NCBI RefSeq assembly: GCF_016908525.1
Contig: NZ_JAFBEB010000001.1
Span: 126,501 to 190,500 of the forward strand
Direction: 5' to 3'
Source of the DNA: Brevibacillus fulvus
Lineage (GTDB): Bacteria; Bacillota; Bacilli; Brevibacillales; Brevibacillaceae
DNA length: 64,000 nucleotides
Shown here: positions 35,798-45,023 of the stretch, piece after piece
Layout of the letters: every line of letters starts with the position of its first letter
How positions within the stretch are numbered: position 1 is the first letter of the stretch
Made by a program: the position numbers and the translations under genes
Notes under the pieces: generated by a model
Seen by the model: only the letters and a program-made list of their open reading frames with translations
Database searches by the model: none
Told to the model about the DNA's origin: nothing

Positions 35798-36220
35798 GTG
35801 GAAGAATACATTCCGGATTTGGAGAAAACGGAGTTGGGCAAAGTTCAAATCGCTCCCGAGGTGTTGGAAGTAATCGCGGGGATGGCAGCTTCCGAAGTCG
35901 ACGGAGTTGCACAGATGAGCGGTGGCTTCGTTGGAGATATAGCGGAACGTCTGGGCCGCAAAAATGTGGCGCGCGGTGTCCGTGTTGAAGTCGGCACGAA
36001 AGAAGCTGCGGTGGACGTATCGATTATTGTGAAATTTGGCTACCGGATTCCTGAGGTAGCTCGCAATATTCAGGACAGTGTGCGCAATGCGATTGAGAGT
36101 ATGACGGGACTCTCCGTAGTGGAGGTAAACGTACATATTATCGATGTTGAGCTGAAATCGGAGGATAAAGCGCCGGCAACTGCGCCGCCGACAGCCGAAG
36201 AAATTCAGCGGTTACGGTAA
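35798..36220 (+). CDS. yqhY: Asp23/Gls24 family envelope stress protein YqhY
   Basis: 140 residues from GTG 35798, after GGGGAGGTG. Asp23-family blocks: LGKVQIAPEVLEVIAGMAAS, VDGVAQMSGG, VRVEVGTKEAAVDVSIIVKF-like core and VRNAIESMTGLSVVEVNVHI. In B. subtilis YqhY is co-located with accB-accC and its loss selects for mutations that lower acetyl-CoA carboxylase activity, so a role in keeping fatty-acid initiation balanced is likely. Here an AmaP-like membrane anchor is encoded next, which in other Firmicutes tethers Asp23 to the membrane. Confidence 0.92.
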   Translation: MEEYIPDLEKTELGKVQIAPEVLEVIAGMAASEVDGVAQMSGGFVGDIAERLGRKNVARGVRVEVGTKEAAVDVSIIVKFGYRIPEVARNIQDSVRNAIESMTGLSVVEVNVHIIDVELKSEDKAPATAPPTAEEIQRLR

Positions 36221-36232
36221 TGGAAGTGAAGC

Positions 36233-36259
36233 AATGCCCCCTGTAACGGGGGCATTTTC
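36233..36259 (+). terminator. terminator after yqhY
   Basis: ATGCCCCC/GGGGGCAT eight-base-pair stem, then TTTTCC. Confidence 0.7.
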
Positions 36260-36382
36260 CTCATCTGGTATCAGTATTTTGGATGAATGGATGAAATGCG
36301 AATTTGCTTGAACAGGCCGCCGGAAACAATCGGTTCGCCGCTTGAAGCGTGAACAAGCTGTTTCCGCGAAGGAGAGATGTCG

Positions 36383-36949
36383 ATGAATTTGTTTGATCGT
36401 TTTATTTTGACCCTATACAGTTTTGCCCTCATTGTGATTTCCATCGTTGCGATCGGTGTCTTCGCTCAATTCATCCCCTATTCGTACGTGCAAAATACCG
36501 CCCAATCCATTTTCATCCCTGGACAAGTGAATTGGCCATATTTGATCGTCGCGCTCATTTTTTTCCTGATCAGCCTTCGTTTCTTTTTCAGTTCTTTTAC
36601 GAGAACGAAACCGCGGAAGGAAAAAGGCATCAGACAGCGAACCGATCTGGGCGAAGTCAATATTACGATCAACACGATTCAAACGATTGCCGAACGCGCA
36701 GCCCGCAAAGTCAAAGGTGTGCTCGACTTAAAAACGACGGTCAAGGCGCTGGAAAGCGGCAACCTCATCTCCTTGCGCGTAGGAGTGGACGGGGAAACAT
36801 CGATTCCGGAGATTACGCAGCAGCTGCAATTCAATGTCAAAGAACAAGTGGAGGCGATCGCCGGTGTGACGATTACCGAGGTCGCAGTGGTCGTCAACGA
36901 AGTCATTTCCCGCGAAAACAGCCCAGCCCGCAGCCGGCGGGTAGAGTAG
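36383..36949 (+). CDS. amaP: alkaline shock response membrane anchor protein AmaP
   Basis: 188 residues. Two membrane helices (LYSFALIVISIVAIGVFAQF and YLIVALIFFLISLRFFF) precede a cytoplasmic Asp23-like segment (TINTIQTIAERAARKVKGV, VNVKEQVEAIAGVTITEVAV in part). AmaP anchors Asp23/Gls24 proteins to the membrane. ATG 36383 is eight bases after GGAG; the ATG two codons earlier is too close. It stands between yqhY and a DUF2273 gene, the usual gls24-type trio, which is inserted here relative to B. subtilis. Confidence 0.86.
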   Translation: MNLFDRFILTLYSFALIVISIVAIGVFAQFIPYSYVQNTAQSIFIPGQVNWPYLIVALIFFLISLRFFFSSFTRTKPRKEKGIRQRTDLGEVNITINTIQTIAERAARKVKGVLDLKTTVKALESGNLISLRVGVDGETSIPEITQQLQFNVKEQVEAIAGVTITEVAVVVNEVISRENSPARSRRVE

Positions 36950-36962
36950 TAGGTGAGAGAAT

Positions 36963-37175
36963 ATGATCTGGGAATTATTATGGGAACATAAGGGGAAACT
37001 GCTGGGGATAGCGGCCGGACTGCTCTTTGGCATTATCTACTTAATCGTCGGGTTTTGGGATACACTTGTCTTTGTCATCTTTATCGGCAGCGGTTACTAC
37101 ATCGGCCGAAAACTGGACCAAAAAGAAGATTTACGCGATATTTTAGACCGGATTTTACCAGGCAAATTTAAATAG
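36963..37175 (+). CDS. DUF2273 family small membrane protein
   Basis: 70 residues, ATG 36963. One long hydrophobic hairpin (LLGIAAGLLFGIIYLIVGF, LVFVIFIGSGYYIG) then a charged tail (RKLDQKEDLRDILDRILPG). DUF2273 proteins accompany amaP and asp23/gls24 genes in many Firmicutes; the function is unknown. It lies 13 bases after amaP and 14 bases before nusB, so all are in one transcript. Confidence 0.85.
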   Translation: MIWELLWEHKGKLLGIAAGLLFGIIYLIVGFWDTLVFVIFIGSGYYIGRKLDQKEDLRDILDRILPGKFK

Positions 37176-37189
37176 TAGGTGGTCAGAAC

Positions 37190-37594
37190 ATGAAACGCAG
37201 AACTGCTCGAGAAAAAGTAGTACAATGCTTGTTCCAAATCGATATGGCAGAAGTGAACGTGGATGATGCGATCGCCCTGGTCACGGAAGATGGCGAGGAT
37301 GACACCGGCTACATGCGCTACTTGCTGGACAACACTTTGAAACACCTCCCGCAAATTGACGCGGAGATCAAAAAATATCTGCGCGGTTGGGAATTGGAGC
37401 GGATTGCCAATGTAGACCGGGCCATTTTGCGGCTGGCTTTTTTCGAAATCATGTTTGAAGACGAAATGCCCGACAAGGTTGTGCTGAACGAGGCGATTGA
37501 ATTGGCCAAGCTGTATAGTGACGATCAGTCCTATCGATACATAAACGGGGTTCTGTCCAGCTTTTTGCAAACCCGCCAGACAACCGAGGCTTGA
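37190..37594 (+). CDS. nusB: transcription antitermination factor NusB
   Basis: 134 residues, all-helical. N-terminal KRRTAREKVVQCLFQIDMAE and C-terminal VVLNEAIELAKLYSDDQSYR ... INGVLSSF are the family signatures. NusB binds boxA with NusE (S10) to promote rRNA antitermination. ATG 37190 follows GTAGGTGG. The next gene starts 14 bases after its stop. Confidence 0.96.
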   Translation: MKRRTAREKVVQCLFQIDMAEVNVDDAIALVTEDGEDDTGYMRYLLDNTLKHLPQIDAEIKKYLRGWELERIANVDRAILRLAFFEIMFEDEMPDKVVLNEAIELAKLYSDDQSYRYINGVLSSFLQTRQTTEA

Positions 37595-37608
37595 AACAGG
37601 TGAAGCGG

Positions 37609-38571
37609 ATGGAAAAAGTTTTGTTAGGAATTGATACAAGCAATTACCGTACATCACTTTGTTTGGTGAACGAAGACGGCCAAATTGTTGCGGAAGCGAA
37701 ACGCCTGCTGAAAGTAAAGGAAGGCAAACGGGGGCTGCAGCAATCGGAAGCCGTCTTTCAGCATGTGATGAACTTGCCGGAGCTCAGCGATCAAATGTCG
37801 CTGGAAAGCTGGCAGGTAGTGGCCGTCTGTGCCAGCGAGAAACCAAGACCGGTCAGTCAATCGTATATGCCCGTTTTTAAAGTGGGGGAAGGATTGGCCA
37901 AGTCTTTGGCGGTATTTCACAAGGTTCCCTGCTATTTAACCACGCATCAGGAAGGACATATCGCGGCAGGGGAGCACACAGCGGAGAGGCGTCCGGCGCA
38001 AGACCAGTTTCTTGCCGTACATTTGTCGGGGGGGACCAGTGAGATCTTGCGCTGCACCCGCCGCGAACGAGGCTATGAAATCGAAAAAATCGGCGGCACA
38101 ATCGATTTGCACGCCGGTCAGTTAATCGACCGGGTGGGGGTTGCGCTGGGGCTGCCGTTTCCTGCAGGTCCGCTGCTGGAAGAATTGGCCCAGCAAGCGG
38201 AAGGGAGCTTTCGCGTTCCCTCTGCTGTGAACGGATTGGCGTTCAGTTTGTCAGGACCGGAAAATTCTTTGCTGCGCGCCATCGAGCAAGGCGATCACTC
38301 TCCTGCGGAAATCGCGCGGGCCGCTGAACAGTGTATTGCCAATACGCTGGAGAAAACGCTGCGCACTGCAATTGAGCAGGGCTACCCCCGCGAGATTCTG
38401 ATTGTCGGCGGTGTGGCGGCAAATCAATATATTCGCGAACGGCTGATCAAGCGGCTGGAACATCCGGCGATAAAAGGAAAGTTGTATTTTTGCGATCCTG
38501 TTTATTCCGGCGACAATGCCTACGGTGTAGCGATGTTGGGGTGGAAGTACCATAAAAGCCGAATGATATGA
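37609..38571 (+). CDS. TsaD/Kae1-like paralogue (peptidase M22 fold)
   Basis: 320 residues from ATG 37609, six bases after AGGTG. The ASKHA fold of TsaD is clear: GIDTSNYRTSLCLV near the N-terminus, metal-binding His113 and His117 in THQEGHIAAGEH, phosphate loop LSGGTSEILRC, IDLHAGQLIDRVGVALGLPF in part, IVGGVAANQYIRERL and the C-terminal Asp in PVYSGDNAYGVAM. The TsaD motif SGGHT is changed to SGGTS and the usual GKTLDDAAGEAFDK helix differs, so it is a paralogue rather than the universal tRNA t6A enzyme. Its own function is unknown. It lies between nusB and folD, where B. subtilis has no gene. Confidence 0.8.
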   Translation: MEKVLLGIDTSNYRTSLCLVNEDGQIVAEAKRLLKVKEGKRGLQQSEAVFQHVMNLPELSDQMSLESWQVVAVCASEKPRPVSQSYMPVFKVGEGLAKSLAVFHKVPCYLTTHQEGHIAAGEHTAERRPAQDQFLAVHLSGGTSEILRCTRRERGYEIEKIGGTIDLHAGQLIDRVGVALGLPFPAGPLLEELAQQAEGSFRVPSAVNGLAFSLSGPENSLLRAIEQGDHSPAEIARAAEQCIANTLEKTLRTAIEQGYPREILIVGGVAANQYIRERLIKRLEHPAIKGKLYFCDPVYSGDNAYGVAMLGWKYHKSRMI

Positions 38572-38660
38572 ACTTTGGTTGCCTATAAAATTCGCCTTTA
38601 CATCGAAAGTTTCGACCGCTACACTTAAAGGTATGTTGATTAGCCAGGGGGGATTTTTTG

Positions 38661-39515
38661 ATGAGTGCTATCGTTATCGACGGGAAAGAGACAGCCAAAC
38701 AAATTCGCGAGGAACTGGCCAAAGAAGTGGCGGAATTGAAAAACAAGGGGTTAACTCCCCATCTGACCGTCATTTTGATCGGAGACGATCCTGCTTCTCA
38801 CTCCTATGTCAAAGGGAAAGAAAAAGGCAGCCAGGAGATCGGCATCAGCTCGGAAGTGATTCGTTACCCGGACACGATCAGTCAGGACGAGCTGTTGGCG
38901 AAAATCGCGGAACTGAATGAAAATCCGAACGTTCATGGGATTTTGGTGCAATTGCCTTTGCCGCCGCACATTGCGGAAGAAGCGGTCATTGAGGCCATTG
39001 ATCCAGCGAAGGATGTCGATGGATTTCACCCGGTGAATATCGGCAATATGGTCATCGGCAATGATACTTTGCTGCCATGCACGCCGTATGGGATTATCGA
39101 GCTGATCAAGCGCACGGGTACAGAGATCAGCGGCAAACATGCGGTGGTGATCGGGCGAAGCAATATTGTCGGCAAACCGGTTTCGTCCCTGTTGTTGCGT
39201 GAAAATGCCACGGTTACGATCTGTCATTCCCGTACCCGAAATCTGCAGGAGCTGACCCGACAGGCCGACATTCTCGTTGTCGCGATCGGCAAACCGCATG
39301 TTATCGGCAAAGAGCACGTCGCGCCGGGAGCGGTTGTCATCGATGTCGGTGTCAACCGGATTGAAAGCGGGAAACTGGTTGGCGATGTCAAATTTGATGA
39401 GGTCAAAGAGATAGCAGGTTATCTGACCCCTGTCCCTGGCGGTGTCGGTCCGATGACGATTACGATGTTGCTGCAAAACACAGTCAAGGCGGCGAAGAGA
39501 CTGGCAAATCTGTAA
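38661..39515 (+). CDS. folD: methylenetetrahydrofolate dehydrogenase/cyclohydrolase
   Basis: 284 residues, ATG 38661 after GGGGGGATTTTTTG. FolD interconverts 5,10-methylene-, methenyl- and 10-formyl-tetrahydrofolate, using NADP. Family motifs: [19 protein letters not shown] with the catalytic Lys, [53 protein letters not shown] nucleotide loop and [16 protein letters not shown]. It uses the methylene-THF that the gcv operon in this window generates. xseA starts 14 bases after the stop. Confidence 0.97.
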   Translation: MSAIVIDGKETAKQIREELAKEVAELKNKGLTPHLTVILIGDDPASHSYVKGKEKGSQEIGISSEVIRYPDTISQDELLAKIAELNENPNVHGILVQLPLPPHIAEEAVIEAIDPAKDVDGFHPVNIGNMVIGNDTLLPCTPYGIIELIKRTGTEISGKHAVVIGRSNIVGKPVSSLLLRENATVTICHSRTRNLQELTRQADILVVAIGKPHVIGKEHVAPGAVVIDVGVNRIESGKLVGDVKFDEVKEIAGYLTPVPGGVGPMTITMLLQNTVKAAKRLANL

Positions 39516-39529
39516 AGTGAAGTGATGAG

Positions 39530-40897
39530 ATGAGATCCGAAGAAATTTGGTCGGTCAGCCAATTGAACAGAGTGGTCAAACAAGTGCTGGAACGCGAGGA
39601 ACGCCTGGCGGACATTTGGATTCGCGGGGAAATTTCCAACTTTGTTCATCACTCGAGCGGCCATATGTATTTTACGTTAAAGGATAAGGAATCACGGCTT
39701 CGCGTCGTCATGTTTGCCAGCTACAATCGCTTTTTGAAGTTTATGCCGAAGGATGGGACCAAAGCGATTGTGCGAGGTTCCATTTCTGCCTTTGAGCGGG
39801 ATGGCACATATCAGCTGTATGCGCGGGAGATGCAGCCGGATGGCATCGGCTCGCTTTATTTGGCGTTTGAGCAGCTAAAAGCAAAGCTGGCGGCAGAAGG
39901 GCTATTTGCCACGGAGCGCAAGCGTCCATTGCCGCGCTTTCCCAAGCGGGTCGGCGTCGTAACCTCGCCGACGGGAGCAGCGATCCGCGACATTTGTACC
40001 ACGATCAGGCGCCGTTTTCCCCAGGCAGCTGTCGTAATCGCTCCGGCAATCGTACAGGGGACTGAGGCTCCTTCCTCGATTATATCCGCGATCAGCTTGT
40101 TGAACCGGCAAATGGACATCGATGTGCTGATCGTCGGCCGCGGAGGCGGATCAATTGAGGAATTGTGGGCGTTTAATGATGAGCAGGTGGCAAGGGCCAT
40201 TGCCAGCTCACGCATCCCGGTGATTTCTGCCGTTGGCCACGAGACCGATTTTACCATCGCCGATTTTGTGGCAGACGTTCGCGCGGCTACACCGACGGCG
40301 GCAGCAGAGCTGGCTGTTCCGCACTATTTGGAATTGCAGGAGCGGGTCAAAGATCTGGACAGCCGGCTTCGCCGCTCCGTGCAGAACCAATTGGCCGACC
40401 AGCGCAATCGCTTGCAGCGTTTGCGCCAGTCTTATGTGTTGCGCCAACCGCTGCGCCGTTTTGAGGAGACCCGGGAGCGTCTGGACAAGCTGCAAATGGA
40501 ATTGGCCGCTGCCATGCGGATGTTGCTCAATCGCCGCCGGGAACAGCTGACGCTGGTGCATCAGCGAGTGGAACGCTTCCGGATCGGACAAAAGGTGAAT
40601 GAGCGAAGAGAGCAGATCGTTCGCTTGCAGGAGCGCCTGCAAAAAACGATGCAGACACAGGTCAACCAGGCAGAGCTGGCATTGATCGCCAAAATCGCCC
40701 AGCTTGATGCACTCAGCCCGCTAAAAGTGATGCAGCGCGGCTTTTCCCTTGTGTATCGCGAGGGGGAACTGGTCAAATCGGTGAAGCAAGTTACGGTGGG
40801 ACAGCCGCTTGTCATTCGCTTGCAAGATGGCACCGTGGATACAAGAGTAGCAGAAATTACGCGGGAGGATAAACCAAATGGCTCGCAAGAAAAATGA
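39530..40897 (+). CDS. xseA: exodeoxyribonuclease VII large subunit
   Basis: 455 residues, ATG 39530 after GTGATGAG. N-terminal OB fold (WIRGEISNFVHHSSGHMYFT), central nuclease domain with GVVTSPTGAAIRDICTTIRR and VGRGGGSIEELWAFNDEQVA, GHETDFTIADFVADVRAATP, then a long coiled coil (330-420) and a short C-terminal domain. With XseB it degrades single-stranded DNA to oligonucleotides. The gene overlaps xseB by 20 bases. Confidence 0.97.
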   Translation: MRSEEIWSVSQLNRVVKQVLEREERLADIWIRGEISNFVHHSSGHMYFTLKDKESRLRVVMFASYNRFLKFMPKDGTKAIVRGSISAFERDGTYQLYAREMQPDGIGSLYLAFEQLKAKLAAEGLFATERKRPLPRFPKRVGVVTSPTGAAIRDICTTIRRRFPQAAVVIAPAIVQGTEAPSSIISAISLLNRQMDIDVLIVGRGGGSIEELWAFNDEQVARAIASSRIPVISAVGHETDFTIADFVADVRAATPTAAAELAVPHYLELQERVKDLDSRLRRSVQNQLADQRNRLQRLRQSYVLRQPLRRFEETRERLDKLQMELAAAMRMLLNRRREQLTLVHQRVERFRIGQKVNERREQIVRLQERLQKTMQTQVNQAELALIAKIAQLDALSPLKVMQRGFSLVYREGELVKSVKQVTVGQPLVIRLQDGTVDTRVAEITREDKPNGSQEK

Positions 40898-41132
40898 GAC
40901 GGAAACGGAACTTACCTTTGAAGAGGCAATGAAACGGCTGGAAGAAGTGGTCAATCGGCTGGAATCGGGCGACATCCCGCTGGAAGAAGCAATTATGCTC
41001 TATCAAGAGGGAATGAAGCTGTCCCGCATCTGCGGTTTGAAACTGGAAGCGATCGAAGCGCAAATCACGCAACTGCTGGAAGAGGACGGCCAATTGAAGC
41101 AAAAGCCATTTCGTCCGGAAGGGGAAGTCTGA
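40878..41132 (+). CDS. xseB: exodeoxyribonuclease VII small subunit
   Basis: 84 residues. The family core LTFEEAMKRLEEVVNRLESG and PLEEAIMLYQEGMKLSRIC forms two helices that pack on XseA. ATG 40878 lies 11 bases after GGAGGATAAACC, inside xseA; its TGA overlaps the ispA ATG (TGATG), so the three genes are translationally coupled. Confidence 0.96.
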   Translation: MARKKNETETELTFEEAMKRLEEVVNRLESGDIPLEEAIMLYQEGMKLSRICGLKLEAIEAQITQLLEEDGQLKQKPFRPEGEV

Positions 41133-42028
41133 TGCAAGCGTCGATTGAAACATACCTTCGGGAAAAAATCAGCTATATCGAAGAGAAATTGCCGGCGTTT
41201 TTGGAGCGGGATGGCGTTCCTCCACACCTGTACGAATCGATGGCCTATTCGTTGATGGCAGGGGGAAAGCGCTTGCGCCCGATCCTCGTTCTCGCTGTGC
41301 TGGAAGCGTTCGATCAGCCGCTCGAAAAGGGCATCCCGTATGCGGTTGCGCTGGAGATGATCCACACATATTCGTTAATCCATGACGACCTGCCGGCGAT
41401 GGATGACGACGATTTGCGCAGAGGCAAACCGACCAACCATAAAGTATTCGGCGAGGCCACGGCAATATTGGCCGGGGACGCTTTGCTGACCCGCGCCTTT
41501 GCTTTGATTGCCGAAGCTTATTGGCGGCATCCCGAAGTGTCAGCGGAAGTGGCGGTGCAATTAATCGCCGAACTGGGCAAACGTGCCGGTTCCACCGGCA
41601 TGGTCGGCGGGCAAATGGCCGATATCGAAGGGGAAGGACGAACGCTCAGCCTGACCGAGTTGGAGTACATACATCGCCACAAAACCGGCGATTTGCTGGT
41701 GGCGGCATTGCGCGGCGGGGGCTATCTGGCCGATGCGACACCTCCACAATTGGCGGCGCTGACCCGCTACGCGATGGCTATCGGGCTGGCTTTTCAGATT
41801 CAAGACGATATTTTGAATGTGGAAGGGGATGCCAGCTTGCTCGGAAAAGCGGTTGGCAGCGACGAACAGCGGCAAAAGGCCACCTACCCTGCTTTGGTCG
41901 GAATGGAGGAATCAAAGCGGAAGCTGGATGCGCTGATCGCGGAAGCAAAGGCAGCGTTGGCGGAAATCGGACTGGAACATTCCGCTCTGCTCCCATTAGC
42001 AGAATATGTGATGAAACGAAAAAAATAG
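41132..42028 (+). CDS. ispA: farnesyl diphosphate synthase (geranyltranstransferase)
   Basis: 298 residues. First Asp-rich motif LIHDDLPAMDDDDLRRGKP, second QIQDDILNVEGD, and KRLRPILVL and KTGDLLVAALRGG typical of short-chain trans-prenyl synthases. It condenses IPP with DMAPP and GPP to give farnesyl diphosphate for undecaprenyl, quinone and heme a synthesis. An aromatic residue (Tyr in HTYSLIHDD) before the first motif fits a C15 product. ATG 41132 overlaps xseB. dxs, the first enzyme of the precursor pathway, is the next gene. Confidence 0.95.
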   Translation: MQASIETYLREKISYIEEKLPAFLERDGVPPHLYESMAYSLMAGGKRLRPILVLAVLEAFDQPLEKGIPYAVALEMIHTYSLIHDDLPAMDDDDLRRGKPTNHKVFGEATAILAGDALLTRAFALIAEAYWRHPEVSAEVAVQLIAELGKRAGSTGMVGGQMADIEGEGRTLSLTELEYIHRHKTGDLLVAALRGGGYLADATPPQLAALTRYAMAIGLAFQIQDDILNVEGDASLLGKAVGSDEQRQKATYPALVGMEESKRKLDALIAEAKAALAEIGLEHSALLPLAEYVMKRKK

Positions 42029-42037
42029 AAAAAAAGG

Positions 42038-42078
42038 CAAATCCCCATTGGCACAATTTGGCTGAAATGGGGATTTTT
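42038..42078 (+). terminator. terminator after ispA
   Basis: AAATCCCCATT stem against AATGGGGATTT (partial) with ~18-base loop, then TTTTTG. Confidence 0.75.
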
Positions 42079-42212
42079 GTTGAAGATGGACTTCTTTTTT
42101 CGTTGGAAAGTGGAGTTTTAGTATGGAAACGTTTATAATGAAGCAAGCACCAGTGCAAAAGTAATCAAAATAGTGCTGCAAGAGTCTGATATTGATGAAA
42201 GCGAGGGGTTAC

Positions 42213-44093
42213 GTGTTGCTTGCAAACATCAATAGCCCGAAAGATTTAAAAAAGTTGACGATTCCGCAGTTAAATAAACTGGCAAGTGAAATCCGCTCGT
42301 TTCTCGTGGAGAATTTGGCCAAGACGGGTGGGCATCTTGCGCCCAACCTCGGGGTTGTTGAATTAACCGTCGCCTTGCACTACCTGTTTGACAGTCCGGT
42401 GGACAAGTTGATTTGGGACGTTGGACACCAAGCGTACGTACATAAAATCTTGACGGGACGTCGCGATTTGTTTCCGACTTTACGCCAATACAAGGGATTG
42501 TGCGGATTCCCCAAGATGAGTGAAAGTCCGCATGACGTATGGGAGACTGGACACAGCAGCACCTCGCTGTCAGCGGCGATGGGGATGGCCACGGCCCGCG
42601 ATTTGAAAGGCGAAAAACACAACGTGGTTGCCGTAATCGGGGATGGTGCCCTGACCGGCGGCATGGCCTTGGAAGCATTGAATCACATCGGACACGAGAA
42701 GAAAAAGCTGATTGTCGTGTTAAATGACAACGAAATGTCGATTGCGCCAAATGTCGGTGCTTTGCATAACTATTTGGGCAAACTACGTTCAGCGAACAAT
42801 TATCAGCGTGCCAAGGATGAACTGGAAAGTCTGTTGAAATCGATTCCGGCGGTCGGCGGCAAACTGGCCCATTTTGCGGAAAGAATCAAAGACAGTCTGA
42901 AGTATTTGCTGGTGTCCGGCGTTTTGTTTGAAGAATTGGGACTGACTTATATCGGTCCGATCGACGGGCATAATATCGAACTGTTGTTGGCGGCATTGCG
43001 TACCGCTTCGCAAACCAACGGTCCGGTATTGATTCATGCCATCACGAAAAAAGGAAAAGGCTATGCTCCGGCGGAAGCGGATTCGGTCAAATGGCACGGG
43101 ATCGGCACTTACAAGATCGAGTCAGGGGAATCTGCCAAGTCGGCACCGACGTATACTTCGGTTTTTGCCGATACGATGATTCGGTTGGCCGAGCAGGACA
43201 AACGGATTGTGGCGGTTACCCCGGCGATGCCGGCCGGCTCTGGTTTGCTCAAATTTGGCGAACGGTTTCCGGATCGGCTGTTTGATGTCGGCATTGCCGA
43301 GCAGCATGCCTGCACATTTGCTGCCGGACTGGCCACACAAGGACTAAAACCGGTCTTTGCCGTCTACTCCACTTTTTTGCAGCGCGCTTACGACCAGTTG
43401 ATTCATGATGTGGCCCGGCAAAAGCTGAATGTCGTGTTCGCGGTCGACCGCGCAGGCCTGGTTGGCGCGGATGGGGAAACCCATCAGGGGGTTTACGACA
43501 TTGCCTTCATGCGGGCAATCCCCAATATGGTGATCATGGCGCCGAAAGACGAAAACGAGCTGCAGCACATGATGCAAACGGCGATGGCGTATGATGACGG
43601 CCCGATCTCCTTCCGCTATCCGCGGCTGAACATTACCGGCGTAAAGATGGATGAAGAAATGCACGTCCTGCCGATCGGCAAGGCGGAAATTGTCAAAGAA
43701 GGGACGGGGGTCGCGATCCTCTCCTTCGGACATGTCTTCGAACTGGCCGAACAAGCCGTAAATCAGCTGAACAGCGAAGGGATTTTTCCGATGCTGGTCA
43801 ATGCGCGGTTTTGCAAACCGCTTGATGAAGAACTGTTGCTGCGGTTGGCCAAGGAAGGGTATGAGATCATTACCGTTGAAGAAGGAGCGGTCAGCGGCGG
43901 CTTTGGCAGCGCCGTTCTGGAGTTTTACGCGCGCAATGGTTATCATACGGTACCGGTGGAAACAATCGGCATACCGGACTACTTCGTCGAACATGGCAGC
44001 GTCAAGGAACAGCGGCAGGAAGTGGGCTTGACTGCCGAACGAATCGCGGCCAGCGTTCGTGCGATATTACCTGTAACGAAACAGAGGGCATAA
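42213..44093 (+). CDS. dxs: 1-deoxy-D-xylulose-5-phosphate synthase
   Basis: 626 residues from GTG 42213, four bases after GAGGGG; this start lines up exactly with the B. subtilis N-terminus, while the frame from 42192 has none. Thiamine-diphosphate enzyme that joins pyruvate and glyceraldehyde 3-phosphate. Motifs: [19 protein letters not shown] in part, [46 protein letters not shown], and the catalytic Glu in [19 protein letters not shown] perfect TATAAT at 42134 hints at a promoter in the 184-base gap after ispA. Confidence 0.97.
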   Translation: MLLANINSPKDLKKLTIPQLNKLASEIRSFLVENLAKTGGHLAPNLGVVELTVALHYLFDSPVDKLIWDVGHQAYVHKILTGRRDLFPTLRQYKGLCGFPKMSESPHDVWETGHSSTSLSAAMGMATARDLKGEKHNVVAVIGDGALTGGMALEALNHIGHEKKKLIVVLNDNEMSIAPNVGALHNYLGKLRSANNYQRAKDELESLLKSIPAVGGKLAHFAERIKDSLKYLLVSGVLFEELGLTYIGPIDGHNIELLLAALRTASQTNGPVLIHAITKKGKGYAPAEADSVKWHGIGTYKIESGESAKSAPTYTSVFADTMIRLAEQDKRIVAVTPAMPAGSGLLKFGERFPDRLFDVGIAEQHACTFAAGLATQGLKPVFAVYSTFLQRAYDQLIHDVARQKLNVVFAVDRAGLVGADGETHQGVYDIAFMRAIPNMVIMAPKDENELQHMMQTAMAYDDGPISFRYPRLNITGVKMDEEMHVLPIGKAEIVKEGTGVAILSFGHVFELAEQAVNQLNSEGIFPMLVNARFCKPLDEELLLRLAKEGYEIITVEEGAVSGGFGSAVLEFYARNGYHTVPVETIGIPDYFVEHGSVKEQRQEVGLTAERIAASVRAILPVTKQRA

Positions 44094-44098
44094 ACGGC

Positions 44099-44920
44099 AT
44101 GAAAAAGGAACGACTAGACGTATTGCTGGTAGAACGCGGTTTCTATGAAACCAGAGAAAAAGCGAAAGCGGCGGTGATGGCTGGACTCGTGCTGGTTGCC
44201 GGTGAACGCTGTGACAAGCCGGGAACGAAGTTTGCCGAGGATGTAGCGTTGACGGTCAAAGGCGAGGTGCATCCTTATGTCAGCCGCGGCGGGCTCAAGT
44301 TGGAAAAAGCGTTGAAAACATTCGGGATTGACTTGAATGGCAAAGTGATGATGGATATTGGCTCATCAACCGGTGGATTTACCGATTGTGCCTTGCAGCA
44401 CGGCGCCAGACGGGTCTATGCGATTGATGTCGGATACGGGCAGTTGGCCTGGTCGCTGCGCCAAGATGAACGAGTTGTCGTTATGGAACGGACTAATTTC
44501 CGCCACCTCGATCCGGCGGAGTTTCCTCATGAAATGCCGGATGCCGCTTCGATCGACGTCTCTTTCATTTCGCTGAAAATCATTCTGCCAGTGCTCTACC
44601 GCTTTTTGAAAGAGAACGGCGATGTGGTCGCTCTGGTGAAACCGCAGTTTGAAGCAGGGCGGGAACGAGTGGGCAAAAACGGGATTATTCGCGATCCGGA
44701 CGTTCATCTCGATGTGCTCCAGGATATTGCCGGATTTGCGGCGACGATCGGCTATGAGATCAAGGGCGTCAGCTATTCGCCAATTACCGGCGGAGAGGGG
44801 AACATCGAGTTTTTACTGCACCTTGGCAAAGGTTCTGCCAACCAAGGAATGGCTCCTGATGAGTGGTTGAAACAGATGGAAGCAGTCGTACGGACGGCCC
44901 ATCAGGAGTTGCGTCCTTGA
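44099..44920 (+). CDS. tlyA: TlyA family rRNA 2'-O-methyltransferase / S4-domain protein YqxC
   Basis: 273 residues, ATG 44099 only five bases after the dxs stop. N-terminal S4 RNA-binding domain (RLDVLLVERGFYETREKAK), then PYVSRGGLKLEKAL and an FtsJ-type Rossmann fold with DIGSSTGGFTDCALQHGA (SAM loop) and SFISLKIILP. In Mycobacterium TlyA methylates 16S and 23S rRNA; the B. subtilis homologue is YqxC. Terminator follows. Confidence 0.93.
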   Translation: MKKERLDVLLVERGFYETREKAKAAVMAGLVLVAGERCDKPGTKFAEDVALTVKGEVHPYVSRGGLKLEKALKTFGIDLNGKVMMDIGSSTGGFTDCALQHGARRVYAIDVGYGQLAWSLRQDERVVVMERTNFRHLDPAEFPHEMPDAASIDVSFISLKIILPVLYRFLKENGDVVALVKPQFEAGRERVGKNGIIRDPDVHLDVLQDIAGFAATIGYEIKGVSYSPITGGEGNIEFLLHLGKGSANQGMAPDEWLKQMEAVVRTAHQELRP

Positions 44921-44933
44921 AGCGGGAAGGGAC

Positions 44934-44965
44934 AAAAAGGCTCCGGTGAAAACCGGGGCTTTTTC
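44934..44965 (+). terminator. terminator after tlyA
   Basis: AAAGGCTCCGGT-GAAA-ACCGGGGCTTTTTC hairpin with one GU pair, ending in a T run. Confidence 0.8.
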
Positions 44966-45023
44966 TTTATGCAAGAGAAGTTGTATAATTGAATAAGATT
45001 CCAACCAGAGTTGGGGTGGCAAA

